Notes: a model not told the origin generated them from the letters alone. A stretch of 64,000 nucleotides of DNA from Gracilaria gracilis (GCA_030374805.1 JARGSG010000025.1:62001-126000), one strand, 5' to 3'. Positions 38,757 through 51,269 are shown, counted from the first letter of the stretch. A program made the numbers and translations.

Positions 38757-40247
38757 TCAGTGGTGCCAAATCTTCACCATCTTGTCCTTGCCAGCAGAAA
38801 CCGCCCTGCTGCCATCCGAGCTCCAATCCACCGTGTACACCTCATCGCTGTGTCCCGGCAGGTCCATCTTCAACTTTCTGTTGTGCACATCCCAAATCTT
38901 GCACGTACTATCCTTGGAGCCGCTCATCAACAGCCGCCCATCAGCTGACCACACCACGCGATACACCGCCGCCACATGGCCTCGAAACGTGAAGCAGAAC
39001 TTGCCACTACACCCGTCCCAAAGCCGCACGCTCTTATCAAAGCTCCCCGACGCAATGTAGCGCCCATCCGGGCTGAACGCCACGCAGTTCACCAGCTGCT
39101 GGTGGCCCGTCATGCGCGCCACGGGCTGCATGCGCGCGCCCGCCTTCCACATATCCTGCCACAGCATCAGCGTGAAGTCATCCGACCCGCTCACCATCAG
39201 CTCCTTGCCGCCCGTGCCCTCGCGCAGCACCTTTTGGTAGCGCAGCAGCGCCTGTTGCTGCGACAGCTTGGTGCGCGAGTAGCCCTTTTGCTCGTCCAGC
39301 GACGCAAACGCGCCGCACTTGAGCACGTAGTCGCTGCACAGCGTCAGCGAGTTGACCCAGTGCGCGTGCGCGTGCACGCTGCACAGCGGCAAGCCGCTTT
39401 TGGCGCTCCACACCTTGATGGAACGGTCCTGCGACGCCGAGTAGATCACGTCCTGCCCGCTCCACACGGCGGTGGTGACGGCGGCGCTATGGCCCGCCAG
39501 CTTGTTCACCGAGCTCATGGAGGCCACGTTCCACACGTTGAGCGTGGCGTCCTTGGACGCCGACAGCAGCAGACAGCAGCGGTCATCCAGGTGAAACGGC
39601 CGCCAGCACAGGTGCGTCACCCACTTTCGATGCGACGCCAGCGCGGAGCCGACGGCGGTGGCCACGTCCCACACCCACACGCGCCCGTCCTTGGACGCGG
39701 ACGCCAGCCGACTGCCGTCGGGCGAAAACGCCAGCGCGAGCACCCAGTCGCGATGGCCCGTGAGCGACGCGGTGGGCAGCTGCGCCTCCGCGTTCCACAG
39801 GCGCACGGTAGTGTCGCCCGACCCGGTGGCAATGACGCGGCCGTCCGGCGAGAAGGCGGCCACGAGCACGGCCTCGCGGTGGCCCGGCAGCGTGGCGGAG
39901 CAGCGCGTCAGCGGGCGCACGCGGAACAGCGACAGCGGCACGAACTGCAGCTCGGCCACGGTCTCGCGCGCGTGGCGCGCGGCCGTGAGCGCGGCGGCCA
40001 GCGTGGTGGCCACCGGCGTGCGCGACGGCCGCAGCAGGAAGGCGTACGGCAGCGGCGGCTCATTGCGCAGCACGTGGTTGAGAAGCTCGCTTAGCTGCGC
40101 CGCCGTCGCGCTCAGCGGCACGTCCAGCACGCCGCCTGCCGCGTCGCCCGCCGCGGAGATCAGCTGCACCAGCGCACTGCGCGCCGCGTCGCGCTCGTCG
40201 TCGCCATCGTCGCGCTTGTCGCGCTCGTCGCGCTCGCTGCCCGCCAT
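38757..40247 (-). CDS. NLE1: Notchless / NLE1-Rsa4 ribosome assembly WD40 protein
   Basis: 496 residues from ATG 40247, close to the usual length of about 485; the frame stays open upstream without ATG. After an acidic Asp/Arg/Glu repeat, the NLE ubiquitin-like domain spans about 40-112 (LDVPLSATAAQLSELLNHVLRN) with the acidic loop that binds the midasin MIDAS site in this family. Eight WD40 repeats then form the propeller (for example LPGHREAVLVAAFSPDGRVI and SGSKDSTCKIWDVHNRKLK), ending KDKMVKIWHH. It acts in the nucleolus and nucleus, where the Rea1/midasin AAA+ protein removes it from pre-60S particles. The pogo-like element begins 168 bp upstream. Confidence 0.93.
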   Translation of the reverse strand: MAGSERDERDKRDDGDDERDAARSALVQLISAAGDAAGGVLDVPLSATAAQLSELLNHVLRNEPPLPYAFLLRPSRTPVATTLAAALTAARHARETVAELQFVPLSLFRVRPLTRCSATLPGHREAVLVAAFSPDGRVIATGSGDTTVRLWNAEAQLPTASLTGHRDWVLALAFSPDGSRLASASKDGRVWVWDVATAVGSALASHRKWVTHLCWRPFHLDDRCCLLLSASKDATLNVWNVASMSSVNKLAGHSAAVTTAVWSGQDVIYSASQDRSIKVWSAKSGLPLCSVHAHAHWVNSLTLCSDYVLKCGAFASLDEQKGYSRTKLSQQQALLRYQKVLREGTGGKELMVSGSDDFTLMLWQDMWKAGARMQPVARMTGHQQLVNCVAFSPDGRYIASGSFDKSVRLWDGCSGKFCFTFRGHVAAVYRVVWSADGRLLMSGSKDSTCKIWDVHNRKLKMDLPGHSDEVYTVDWSSDGSRAVSAGKDKMVKIWHH

Positions 40248-40799
40248 GCGCGCGCGTCGGCGATCCGCCACGCCGCTCGCGGCGGCGCGCGCGTCGTCGT
40301 TACATACGACACACGTGGCGTGTCGGGCACACGTGCGCAACACATGTGCATGTGCACCGGCGACTGAACCTTTTTAATCCTTTTGAAACTAGAAGCTTAT
40401 GTCTATATATACTAACCGTTCAACATATTAATGGTAACTTCTTTTCTTAAACTCTCTTTCTTCGTTTTCTAGGACCCGTACAAGTCCCAAAATGGCTCCA
40501 ATTGAGCCCAAACTGACCTCACTACGAAGCTCTTCGTCTTCGCTATACGGGAGCAGAAGTCCAGCTTGATCAAGAGAGTGTATCGAGCGCAAGATCGATT
40601 CTTGTGCACCGCTTTAAACACTATCATAAACGGCTTTGCATATAATTCGTCACTCGTGTCCTGCACGAGTCACGTTAACAACACATCATATGGTTATTGA
40701 AAAACAGGTTTGGTCTAAGCTCTGCAGAAGCACAGAAAACCTGTGATTGCGTCATAACTTCAGGGCCTCAATGGCTTCACTTCATATCTTTCCCAACAA

Positions 40800-42390
40800 T
40801 CAATCCGAACCTTCACCCTGAGAGCCGTTTCCATGCTGCGCAACAACGATGCGTAGTGCAGCACGCTCCGCAGCAACACGACGAACACGCTCCCTACGGA
40901 TCTGGCGATTGAAACGCAGGTTTTTAAACGGTGTCTCGCGCCTCGAAGCAAGTTCCGTCAGGTGAAGGAGCTCTGCAGTGTTTTCACTTTCACGGCCACA
41001 ATTTTCGTGACGTTGCAACGCCGAAAACACCCTCTCTGCAGTCAAATGCAGACCATGCAACGTATCAACCCGGATTGTGCCACTTTTTGTGAAGCGCTCA
41101 GTTTCGATGAGTAACCTTCCAATTGTGCAGAACTCATTCACAAGCTCATCTAGATGCAACTCGGAGCTGTTCTCGTCTTATTGAAAGTCTAGAATGCTGT
41201 GCAACGGAGCAATGTAACGCGCGTCCGAGCTCTACATTCACAACCCGGTTCTCGCAAATCCACTGCAAATATTACGTCGGGTAATCAACTCGCACATTAC
41301 GTTGGTCAGACATTCAGCCACGTCAAAAGCGTCAGGAACAGATTTGTAACGCCTGATACGATGAACCTCTCTCTGAAGATGAGAATTGAAAGAAGAATAC
41401 ACAGACACGTCCAGCGGCTGGAGGAGTTGGCTCGTGTGAGCCGGTAAAGCAACGACTACCACGCCATTCGCTTTGAACATGTTGAGAGTACGGAACTGCA
41501 GGTGACAAGAGTATCCATCGAGAACCAAGAGCAACTTTTGATTACCCTGACGAAGGTGCTCAGTCTCTTTCAGAAACGTTCCAACCCACTCGTGAAACAT
41601 GGCACTGTCGACACCAGGTATTTCCATTTAAAACAGGTAACCAGGTAGTAGGGAGCTATGTAGCGTTTGAATACGTCTACCAATGAAACGCTAGTGCGCT
41701 TGCTCTCTACAGAAGACGACAATAGGTTTATAGGCTCCGCCGTCAGCCGATATGACAGGCAAAATGGTGACGCGGTCGCTGCTCCCACGAGCTCGGATGG
41801 CGCGCTGAATGAGAACTGAACCCGAGTTTCCAACGCCCCTGCGAAGGCTTCGGCCTAACATACGTCCCAGAAAAACTCCTGATTTGTCAACTTTAAAGAC
41901 GAACCTAGCTTTGTGGATATGGTACTTCACCATGGCGGTTTTTACAAGAGCGATATACTTTGCGACATTTTCGGCCGTCACAGCCTCAAAACGCTCGTTT
42001 TCCATCATTTTAACAGGCAAGTACTTCAGGTTGTAACGCATGATAAAAGAGTTGATCCCCTGTATCGAAGGGCGTTCATCTGTGAAACGAATTTCCGCCT
42101 GACGACTCGCCGGTAACGAGCGCACAAAGTGTTGAACAAGGTCCATAAGTCCCTGTTTGGTTAGGGGCGTGTTGTTAGAGACGAAGTACTGGATAGCGTC
42201 AACGAGGAGATTCTCTTCCTCTGGCTTCAAAGCGTTTGGGCGGGCACAGGTTTTGACCGAGATAATCATGTCGGTTTGCTCTAAAGGGTGCTCTCCGCTA
42301 TGGTGTGCAAGCCAGTTCAAGTACCAAGAATGAAGACGGCGGGTCGAAATGAAGTATTTTCTTCCAGCTCCTCGTACGTGGTACCATTTT
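40800..42390 (-). pseudogene. Pogo/jerky-type DDE_1 transposase, several nonsense codons
   Basis: One frame continues across the region and is broken by stops at 41691, 41628, near 41238, and more near 41180-41230. Family landmarks are PSIQGINSFIMRYNLK, then KVDKSGVFLG with the first catalytic Asp (the neighbouring Glu is Lys), LLLVLDGYSCHL with the second Asp, and LPAHTSQLLQPLDVSVYSSF with the third. The C-terminal part reads on to 40800. The N-terminal helix-turn-helix is not seen; a TGA near 42390 closes the frame upstream. The gene is dead in this copy. Confidence 0.82.
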
Positions 42391-43387
42391 TGTTCCTGTC
42401 AAATAGTGCGCGCTGAATGGTCTCATGGAACGTGGTTTCGGTGGTAACGTTCAATTCTGGTGGTGAGGATTGAAGACGATAACGTTGCACAGTAGAATCG
42501 TTGCCGAGCTATGGTGTGAGAGTCCAGAGACGAGGGTTGGCGTGATTTTGAAGCTTTTATAATCGGGGCGGAGACGAACTAGGTTTATATTTACACAATG
42601 GTTTCGAGAAAAGTACAGAAGATCTGTGTCATTATGAAAGCCTTTTTTCGACCGCTGCAGAACCTTTGGCCCACCTGATTGATCCAGAGTAGGCCATTGT
42701 GTCTATAGTTGTGATGAAAATGTCTTCTTTAGCGTGAAAAAGTTAGGTCTCTGTTATTCAAGGCAATAGATGGAAGGGCAGCAAGACAAGAATCTTTGGT
42801 TCCTGAATTTGCGTTTACTCTACTAGACCTTTTTCCTTGAGGTACACTACGTTTAAAGCTAAGTTGGGGATCGTAGAGCTCTACGTTTTTGTTCAAGATT
42901 AGATGGGAGCTTTGCATCTTGTGCAAGCTTGTTTTTGAATGGTTCATGCGCAAGATTGTGCGTTTTACTTAGCAATGCGTAATGTAATGTAATCAAAATG
43001 GTGTCAAGAAGACGTGAAGATGCTAGGTTACTCATCGTCGTGATGATCTGGCAAAGCAGACAGTGTGGTTTGTGTTCGGGTGTCCGGTTTTGTGCCGAAC
43101 AGACCGGATGTTTTGGTGTTACGGTTTTCGCGCCAAATTAATTACGCTTCCGCTACACAGGATTTTGGCTCTACCTTCTATGTTTGTGGGACGGTAAATC
43201 CCGTTCTAGTTTCTTTGTGTAGAGAACACAAAGATTAAGCTTGTCTATAATTCTTGTAGAAATCTATTGAGTGGTTTCCGCCTACGAAGACTTTTGTGAT
43301 AAGCTTTCGTATTTTTAGCGGTCTCGTTAATGCAAATCGCTACTGTAAGTATCGTCTTTGAGTAGACTATTAATATTTTTTGGGCGT
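42391..43387. other. Noncoding right part of the pogo-like element
   Basis: About 1 kb between the transposase remnant and the right inverted repeat. It should hold the promoter and the lost N-terminus of the transposase. No coding frame was supported. Confidence 0.45.
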
Positions 43388-43407
43388 ATTAATATGTTGA
43401 ACGGTTA

Positions 43408-44200
43408 TAGTGGAGATAAGCACCTATTATGCGCAAATTACGTAACAAGACTGTCGTACAAATACCGATAAGGTGTGGGGTCCGCCTGGTAGAGGGAGCG
43501 CGCGAGGGCTCAACCTAAAGGGGAAAAACACACAACCAATATGGTAGTAGGGCACCTGAAACCCGCAGGGGCAAACGGCGGGGCAACTAGTCTAGACCGT
43601 GTAGGTGTACGGTAGTAGACGTCGACGCGCGGTAAAACCTGAATAGTAATAGATTAGCAAGTGACCAAGATGGTATAGTTACTGCCCTAGTGGTGCCTGA
43701 CTTTACAATACCCGAGGGGGAAGGCGAGGTGCACCACACTATATACAAGGTGCACCGACGCCGATCTCCCATGCGGGCATGACGTCATCGGCTGTGCCCA
43801 TGACCTACTGTCATGGGCCAGCAATGCTAAACTATCCTAGACTATAAATTATAAATTATAAATTATAAATTACAGAATACCAATTGGGTACAGTGCAGCC
43901 AGCAAGGCGCACCAATAGGCCCACGTGGCACCAACCCATTGAGGTCTCATTGTACTACAAAGACCCATATTGCACCGTGGTTGGCTGTGAATCATTCGTA
44001 CAGCCAGTGAGTAGAGACCACCAATCGTAAGATGCATAGTAGTAGTTCTCAATCAGTTTGAAGCAACCCCCAGCCACCCCACCTACTTCAAGCTTTCCTG
44101 CAATTTAATTGGCTCTCTTTTATGTCTATTAGGTTTAAAAAGAGTAACCGCCCCTCAAGAATCTGTACTGCCAAATGAGTTGTAGAATTCTATTTGTCTT
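43408..44200. other. Spacer with a 7-bp tandem repeat and a hairpin
   Basis: No gene was seen. A TATAAAT-type 7-bp unit repeats about four times at 43845-43876, and CCCATGAC pairs with GTCATGGG near 43797-43818. Confidence 0.5.
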
Positions 44201-45060
44201 CAAAACGTTTAGTCTTTTTGCTTACTAATTAAAGCTCAACGTTTTACAATAACAATATGATTTGTTTTCGAACATATTTGTAAAGAGCGCTTTTGTTGAG
44301 AATACAGTTTTAACATCTTGATCCCACTCTTTGGTTAGAGGAAAAACACGAAAGAGAATAAAAAATACAACAATAAATATTCATATAAACATTAGTAAGT
44401 TAAATAAAAATTAATATATTTAGCTTAATAACCTTACTATACTGCCTCCTAAAAAACTATTTTAATAATTTTATTTACATTTAAAACAATATTTTCTTAC
44501 TTAACATTTCAACAAACAACTAGATAATCAATTTCCCTACAAACGGCATCTTACAACTTAAGTAAAAATACTCCTTTCTTCAAACTATTAATATTTTCTA
44601 TCAAAGTCATTCTGTTGCGTTCTAGCCAGTTCTTTAAAGACTCATCAACGATGAGGGTAATTATTGAGACCATACTGATTTTCGAAGAGTTCTGCAAAAT
44701 TTTAAAGTAAAACCATGGTGACATGGGGTTGAAATGATAAATAGTAATCAGTATCTTCTGGAAATTCTTCCATATATATTTACGTTCTTTTAACAGCAAT
44801 TAAAAACATATTAGCTATATGCGGAGTAGGATCTCTGTATTGAGATACAATGTAGCAATAAAGAAATAGATTAAAGTCTTCACGAACCCTATCTATAATT
44901 GTGTCTCTATAAATCGCGAACAGTTTTCGCAAGAGCAAGGCATTTTCTTCAGTCAAGAAAGGTCCTTGAAATTGTACGAATTCGGAGCAATGTGACAAAA
45001 TGCCCAAGCTAAACAGAATCTTTCGAAAATATCATACGTACCATCATCGAACCAAGTAAG
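44200..45060. other. AT-rich island
   Basis: Base composition drops abruptly to about 70% A+T, unlike every neighbour. It contains the decayed minus-strand frame at 44551-45007. The origin is unknown. Confidence 0.6.
44551..45007 (-). pseudogene. Unknown AT-rich coding remnant, one frameshift
   Basis: Two overlapping frames read as one protein-like sequence of about 150 residues: RKLFAIYRDTIIDRVREDF and ANMFLIAVKR in the first, ERKYIWKNFQKILITIYHF and VDESLKNWLERNRM in the second. A one-base shift near 44790 would join them. The composition is Ile/Leu/Lys/Asn-rich. I recognise no family; it may be a foreign or mobile gene. Confidence 0.4.
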
Positions 45061-46026
45061 CATTCATCAATAACCAAGTTCAATGTGGCTATAGAACTGC
45101 TTTACATTGTGGATTTGGAAATTGTTTGCGGGCACGGGTGCGTTGTTCTTCGACTTGATGTGCACTCCTCAATTATCTTTGGTGAAGCTGATTTGATGAG
45201 ATTCTGATGTAGTGCAATGCTCTCAAACGGGAAAACACCAGAAGACTTCTGGATCTCCCTCTCACAAGGCAAACCCAGCAGTAGAGCCCTTCCAGAGATT
45301 ACACGACTAAACCGAGTGTAAGACCGAGGTCAACCCTTCATGACCAGCGTAGGAAGGTGAGACAAGATGGTACTCCGTGTGAGCGGCTTGTTTGTATGTT
45401 ATCCTTCAATGAGGCGAAGTGTCTACAGTGTGGCGAGTGCGACGCAGTGTGAGAACAGCCCGCGGGTCGTGAGAAGCAACCCCAAAAGAAGAGGAACAGA
45501 CGGGGGAGGCACGGGAGGGACCAAAGAAAACGGCAAAGCCAGAGAACATCTTATACACGGTCGAACAAGACAATAGTTGGCAAATAATCCCAGCGATGTT
45601 CGTTTTGCTGACACAGAAAGATAGACAGCCCGTTAGCAACGGCGTATCTCTCCGAGGAGGAGTAGAATACGGACGAAGGCGAAGAAGTCTAGACGCAACC
45701 CTGGTTGGGGAAATTTACTAACTGGCAGGGCCTTGGTGCCCTGGCTCTAGATATTGAGTAGTAACCTTCCGTACTGTGCGGCTCCAATATCAAAAGCATC
45801 TAAAATGCATAAAATATAGTAGAAAGTTCCAGCAATGCTGCGCAGACCTCCCTGAATCAATATTTCCTACGCGTTCTGTCCACCGTAGTGGTCACATTAT
45901 GTAGTCATATACTTCCTCTGCCGACAAGTCGGAAAAACAACCAAGTACTAGGACATCCCCCAAAACGGCGTTTCGCTTCATATCCTCCTCCTTAGCAGAG
46001 GGCGCGACGTTTTTGCGAGCGCCACG
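45061..46026. other. Left part of the old decayed element, nothing recognised
   Basis: Short frames only. It may be the leader or left end of the element whose coding remnants start at 46027. No terminal repeat was found. Confidence 0.35.
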
Positions 46027-47368
46027 ATGGCAGAAAATGACTATAAGGATACGCCCTGTTCTGGCTCGCCGGTCATCTCCTCTGAATCAGAGCACCAGCC
46101 ACCCGCAAACGCGCCGAACTCCCTTTTTGAAGGTAACCAACGACACAGAGCCCTGGTTCCTCTTGCAACTCCTTCTGCTAACATTCCTGGTACACCGGTT
46201 CTCGACCTAACGAGCGACTCCGCCATGCCAAACCAACCTCCGAACCACCCTCCACAGGGTTATTTCACCAGTTTCCGGTCCATGCCTCAGGGCAACACGA
46301 ACAAACAACAACCACCAGGCAGGAACCAACCACCGCAGTTCGCGGTGTCTGCTTTGGCGTATCCAACGACTCAACCTTCCAACCAAGCTTCCGCGGGCAC
46401 CAGCACGCCAGCTCCTCACCCGATGTTGGAGATTATTGTACCCGGATATCCGGTACGCGTGTGGCCTCTATATGGCACCCTGGTTGGTTTGAATCCGAAA
46501 ATTCGCGCGCAAGCTCTCAGACTGAGGAATGGGCCTTGGTTTCATCCGTTGCCTGTCCTCAATAACGCGTTGATCCTGTCTTATGCAGACAGTTCGAACA
46601 CCCTTCCGGGGGATATTCCCGCCAATTTTATGGCGGTATGAGACTGGCGGAACCGCATTGCGATCCCCGTGCACCATGTTCGTCGTGACAGAAGAGAATC
46701 CGTGGCCAACACCTTTGCGTCGCTGGTCATGATTGGCTATCAACGGCAACGCCGGGCTCCATTCGATTTTCCCATCCTCCTGGGGTACAATTTTGACATA
46801 TTCATATACCGCACGCGCGGCGAGCATCTCCCTCTCCCCCGGGGAGATGTCGTACTGTGACCTCCTTGCGGCGTTGGAGACCTTCGCGGCCAGGATTTTC
46901 CCGCAGCGAGGCAAGCAGCTCTTGGTTGGGAGAGAACGATTATTTGGGCCGAGTTCCGTTACCTTCCTCCGGCTTCCTGGTCAAACTTCCTTCAGAACTT
47001 TATCTGTTATGAACTGCGTTGGTGCTCCCGATTCGGTTATTTCGTCCCGTATCAGAACGTTGAGGTCTAGAGGATTGTTTCCACCGACCGACAATGTCGT
47101 TGTGTATCGATTAAATCGTGGTGGTTCTCCTTGGAGGCGTGTTGAGGTTGCCACATTGAGCTCCCACCGGTGTTCACATACATTGCTTCGTTCTTCATGA
47201 CGGAGCCCCACTCGGGGTTGTAGTCGGTAGGAGTCACCGAGTTGGCAGTCCGCACGGTGGCATATATTCTCACGGAGGCGTACGAGCAGTATAGACTGCG
47301 GTGCATCCCACGCCGCGTGCGGGCGGCCATCCGTAGCCTGAGCATAGAGATCCCCTCGCGGGCATAGC
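46027..47368 (+). pseudogene. Decayed unknown ORF of an old element (first ORF)
   Basis: One frame opens at ATG 46027 and stays protein-like for about 440 codons despite stops at 46639 (TGA), 46858 (TGA), near 47068 (TAG), 47137 (TGA) and 47218 (TAG). The first 140 residues are Pro/Gln/Asn-rich; later parts look folded (LLGYNFDIFIYRTRGEHLPL, TELAVRTVAYILTEAYEQYR). A structural, gag-like protein of a retroelement is possible, but no zinc knuckle or other signature is visible. Confidence 0.5.
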
Positions 47369-47381
47369 CAACGAAGAATAA

Positions 47382-48037
47382 ATGTTGGGGTTACTACAGT
47401 ACCTCGAGAACGTGCGGAGGGACGATGTTCCCATCGAACAAAGCGGCCGTCGAGACGGGAGTAGTGGTGGATCCGGTCCTAGTTTGGGGAGAAATACCCC
47501 GCTTGCGGGCGACTTTATATACTTCGACCGGTGGGTCTTCCGGGAGATTAACCGCGAAGAAGCGGAGAAATTTCGGGATGCCCCGCGTGTAATCCCCCTC
47601 TTTCACCCTTCATGGTACGTCGACTTGGAAGATTACTATCACGCTTACAGTGGTGGAATCCAAAGGTGGATAATGATCCGGATGAAGCGGGTGTTGTCAT
47701 AGACGAAGCAGCTAACGTGGTCGAGATCGTTTCCCCTGAGGAAGCCGCTTTCGCTGAACCAATCGGTATGGCTCCGTCGGACTCCGGGGGAATTCAACCC
47801 GCACTAGTGGCGACAGATGAGCCATACAGTGGTCCGAGTTCACCAACGGCGAGCGCAGGTTCCGCTAACCCCAATTCGGGGGCGGTTAACGAAAGTGAGG
47901 TCATTATCCGCTTCCTTCGCGGGGCTGGCCTCAGCGCCACCGAAGCTTCGGAAGATTTCATCGCAATCGCGGACGCGCTTGCGAACCGTTTCGGCGGTGG
48001 TGGTCCTGCCAAAGGAGGTGATGGTAGGAACCAGTAA
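47382..48037 (+). pseudogene. Decayed unknown ORF of the old element (second part)
   Basis: The frame from 47382 (VFREINREEAEKFRDAPRV) shifts near 47660 into a second frame with an acidic, Ser/Gly-rich tail (VVEIVSPEEAAFAEP, ATEASEDFIAIADALANRF) that stops at 48035-48037. It follows the first ORF closely. The gypsy element has inserted about 230 bp downstream. Confidence 0.42.
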
Positions 48038-48269
48038 CGCTCTACTTAGTCCTTCTCCGGTAGTACCAGAGCTAGTATTCCATGACTTCATGATGACACA
48101 TAGTGTAAACTTCCCGTCCTAGACGGCATTTCATTCTACTTGTAGCAAGTCCTCTTCCTTCTTATTCCCGTTATAGCGGTCCAAACTATCTTACTTGGGC
48201 GCTATCAAGGGTTCCTGGAAGTCCCGTGCGGGCGCGGCGATGATGTTGTACTACCCGGGAACCGGAAAG

Positions 48270-48479
48270 TGTAATAGAGTGGCACTCGCACTCTATTTGA
48301 AAACAACAACAATGACTTTACAAATGACAGACCAGGAAGCTGGCTAATCTATCTCGAGAACAATCGGAGGTCCAGCTATATAGAGACTAAGCGGTTTTAG
48401 TTTGAGTTCATGATTCAAACTACACACCACTATACGGTCTTGTTCAAATCACGACCGTTCTACGTCTCATTATATTACA
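48270..48479 (-). repeat. Gypsy 3' LTR
   Basis: 210 bp, TG...CA. It carries TAGAGTG-GCACTCG-CACTCTA, a 7-bp stem, near its left edge. Confidence 0.93.
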
Positions 48480-48480
48480 T

Positions 48481-51267
48481 TCACCTCCCTTTTGAACTTG
48501 TTGTCCGTGACAAGTTCTCAAAATTCCTTATGAGTTCCTTACAATTCTGAAGCTCAGATTTGTGTTTCCATATTGCGTCTTCTACACTGTCTCCTTCAAA
48601 CTGAACCAAATAGAATATCTTACGTTTTTTGTTCTTCTTGTCAAGTACGGCAATGACCTCTTGTTCCACATTTCCTTCTGCATCAATTACGACTGAAAGC
48701 GGTCCATCTTCATTCTTTCTTCTGTGAAACCGTTTTAGTCGCGAAACATGAAACACGTTGTGAGCTCTCTTCATGCCCGGTGGTAGTTCGATTTTGTACG
48801 TGATAGGACCCCGGAATTCTAGAACGGCAAACGGTCCCAAGAACTTTGGCTACCACTTCTGTCCCGTTCCTGAACGCTGCGAAATTCCTGTTCACTCCGA
48901 TTTCAATAGAACTAAATCTCCAACTTCAAATTGCACATCTCTTCGCTTCTTGTTAGCATGGAACGTCTGTCTCGCAATTGAATTCGTAAGCCTATCTTTT
49001 GCAAGCTGCCTAAATGCTCTTCGACGTTCTAGCATGTCGTACGAAGCCTGACATTTGACAAGGTCTTTCTTGATGCATCGAGTGAGTTCGGAGTGAGGTA
49101 TCTTTCCGGTATCGACTTCAAAAGGAGAAAGTCTTGTACTCTTGTTGGGACTTGAGTTGTGGTGGTACTTCATTTCACTCAAGTATTTGTCCCAACTATT
49201 CGGCTGTTTCTGCACAACACTCCTGATCATAGAGGACAGTGTTCGAATTGTGTTTTCTGTTTGACCGTCGGTCTCTGGATGATCCTTTAAGGCCATGTTT
49301 AGCTGAACGTTTAGTAGTCGCGACACTTCTTTAAAAAAATTTGCCTTGAATAGTTTGTCTCTATCAAGCACAATTGAGTGTGGCATCCCAAACTTCGAAA
49401 ACACATGGTCAAATAGCACTTGTACGACTTCTGTTGATGTGATTGTCTTCTTCGTTGCGATAAAAAGTGCTCGTTTCGAAAGTTTTTCGACAATCACCAG
49501 AACAGAGTCCTTCTGCGAATCGGTGGTAGGAAGATCTGTCACAAAATGCATACAGATTACATCCCAACATTCTTCTGGGATATAATGCGGATACAGTTTT
49601 CCCTTCTTCATAGTCCGTTCTTTCTTGTTTGATTGGCATTCACGGCATGATAGAACAAAACTCTGCACATCATCATACATTCGTTTCCAGTACAACTCCC
49701 TCGAGCAGTTGTAGTACGTCTTTTCAGAACCAACATGTCCTGGCATATGTGCCTCTTCTATGATTTGTTCACGTAATTTCTCATCGCTCGGGACGTAAAT
49801 ACGTTCAGAACGTGATCCTCTCCAATACAATATTCCATCTCGGAAGGAATAGTTTCGAGCGTATATAGCTGTCTTCTTGTTAGGCGGTGGCTGTTTGTCT
49901 TTGATGACTTGTAGAAGATTCTGTGCCCATTCATCTTTGGAATACAATTCTTTCAGTGACATCAAAAGTTTGGGATTGCGGAGTCGGAGACCTTTTAGCT
50001 GAATTGCCGGTTCTTCTATCCTGCTTAACGCATCCGCTGCTGTGTTCTTAGATCCAGCAAAGTGTTCAACTTCAAAACTGTAACACTGAAGTTCATCAAG
50101 CCATCTTCCTTGTCTTCCTGACAGTTTGCTCTTCGATTGAAGATACTTAATCGGTTCATGATCCGTACGTAAGAGGAAGGGTCTGTCACGGAGATAGACA
50201 GCCCACTCGCGTAGGGCAATCATCACCGCAAGCAATTCTTGATCACCTGTGTCCCATCTTGATTCGGTTTCGGATAATCGATGAGATAAAAATGCCACCG
50301 GGTGACCGTCTTGTTCCAACGTTGCGCCTACTGCAAATTTCGAAGCGTCTGTTGTTACAACAAACTTATGTTTAGAAGTTGGATTTCTCAATACTGGTGC
50401 ACTTGTTAGACTATCTTTCAGTCTTTGGAAAGAATTCTCTTATGCTTCATCCCATCTGAATCTCTTTCTTCTCAAAATGTTTGTAATTGGCAGTGCCAAG
50501 TCTGCATAATTCTTCACAAACCTTCGATAGAAATTTGAAAGGCCTAAAAACCTTTGCACGTCCTTGATTGAGGAGGGTGTTTGCCAATTGACTACAGCGT
50601 CAACCAATCTCTTCTGCGTTTGGATACCGTTCTCATTGATCTTGTATCCAAGATAATCGACCTCGTTAACACCGAAATTAGACTTACTGGGTCTGATGTA
50701 TAATCTGTTATCCCTCAAAATGTTGAATAGCTTTCTTAAATGTTTCTTGTGTTCGTCAACAGACTTTCTGTAGATCAGGATATCATCCAGATATAGAACC
50801 ATGCATTCGCCATGTAGTTCTCTTAAGATATGTGCCAGTAATCTTGAGAAGGCCGCAGGTGCATTTGTGAGTCCAAAACAAAGAACTCTCCATTCAAACG
50901 ACCCATACCTTGTCCTGATTGCCGTTTTATGACAATCTCCGTCCTTCAATCTCATTTGATGATAGCCCCAAATTAAATCAATCTGTGAGAATACTCTTGC
51001 TCCTGAAACTTGATCTATGGTTTCATTGATGAGCGGAATTGGACTTGAGTCTGGTATTGTAATTTTTTTCAAGGCTCTGTAATCACAAACCAGTCTCAAA
51101 TCTCTATTTTTCTTCTTGATGAAGAACACAGGGGCACCGTAGGGGGAAGACGATGGTCGCAACAGTCCCTTATTTAAGTACTTCTGAAGCTGACGTTTCA
51201 ATTCCTTCAATTCTTGTGATGAAAGTCTGATGACAGGTCTGACTGGGGGTTTAGATCCTGGGATGAG
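48481..51267 (-). pseudogene. Gypsy pol: RT - RNase H - integrase - chromodomain
   Basis: One frame runs from about 51267 to 48481, interrupted by TAA at 50437-50439, TGA at 48892-48894 and TAG at 48850-48852. Reverse transcriptase shows LRLVCDYRALKK, FSQIDLIWGYHQ and VLYLDDILIY with the YLDD centre. RNase H has TTDASKFAVGATL and RTDHEPIKYL. Integrase has a zinc finger, HFVTDLPTTD, VLDRDKLFKANFF and TDGQTENTIR. The C-terminus (about 48640-48520 on plus) has a chromodomain, EQEVIAVLDKKNKKRKIFYL to FEGDSVEDAIWKHKSEL, which defines a chromovirus and suggests targeting to modified chromatin. Confidence 0.9.
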
Positions 51268-51269
51268 AT

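Larger units (their letters stand above)
40415..43405 (-). mobile_element. Pogo-like (Tc1/mariner superfamily) DNA transposon, decayed
   Basis: An 18-bp perfect inverted repeat (ACCGTTCAACATATTAAT at 40415-40432; complement at 43388-43405) is flanked by TA on both sides (40413-40414 and 43406-43407), the Tc1/mariner target site. The interior carries a minus-strand DDE_1 transposase of the pogo/jerky kind with several stops. Length is 2991 bp. Confidence 0.88.

Noticed and set aside
44200..45060. Organelle DNA insertion as the source of the AT-rich island
   Set aside because: No recognisable plastid or mitochondrial gene, rRNA or tRNA sequence could be seen, so I left the origin open.
46027..47368. 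Recoding of in-frame TGA as an amino acid
   Set aside because: TAG stops also occur in the same frame, and host genes here use TGA as a normal terminator. Decay explains the pattern better.
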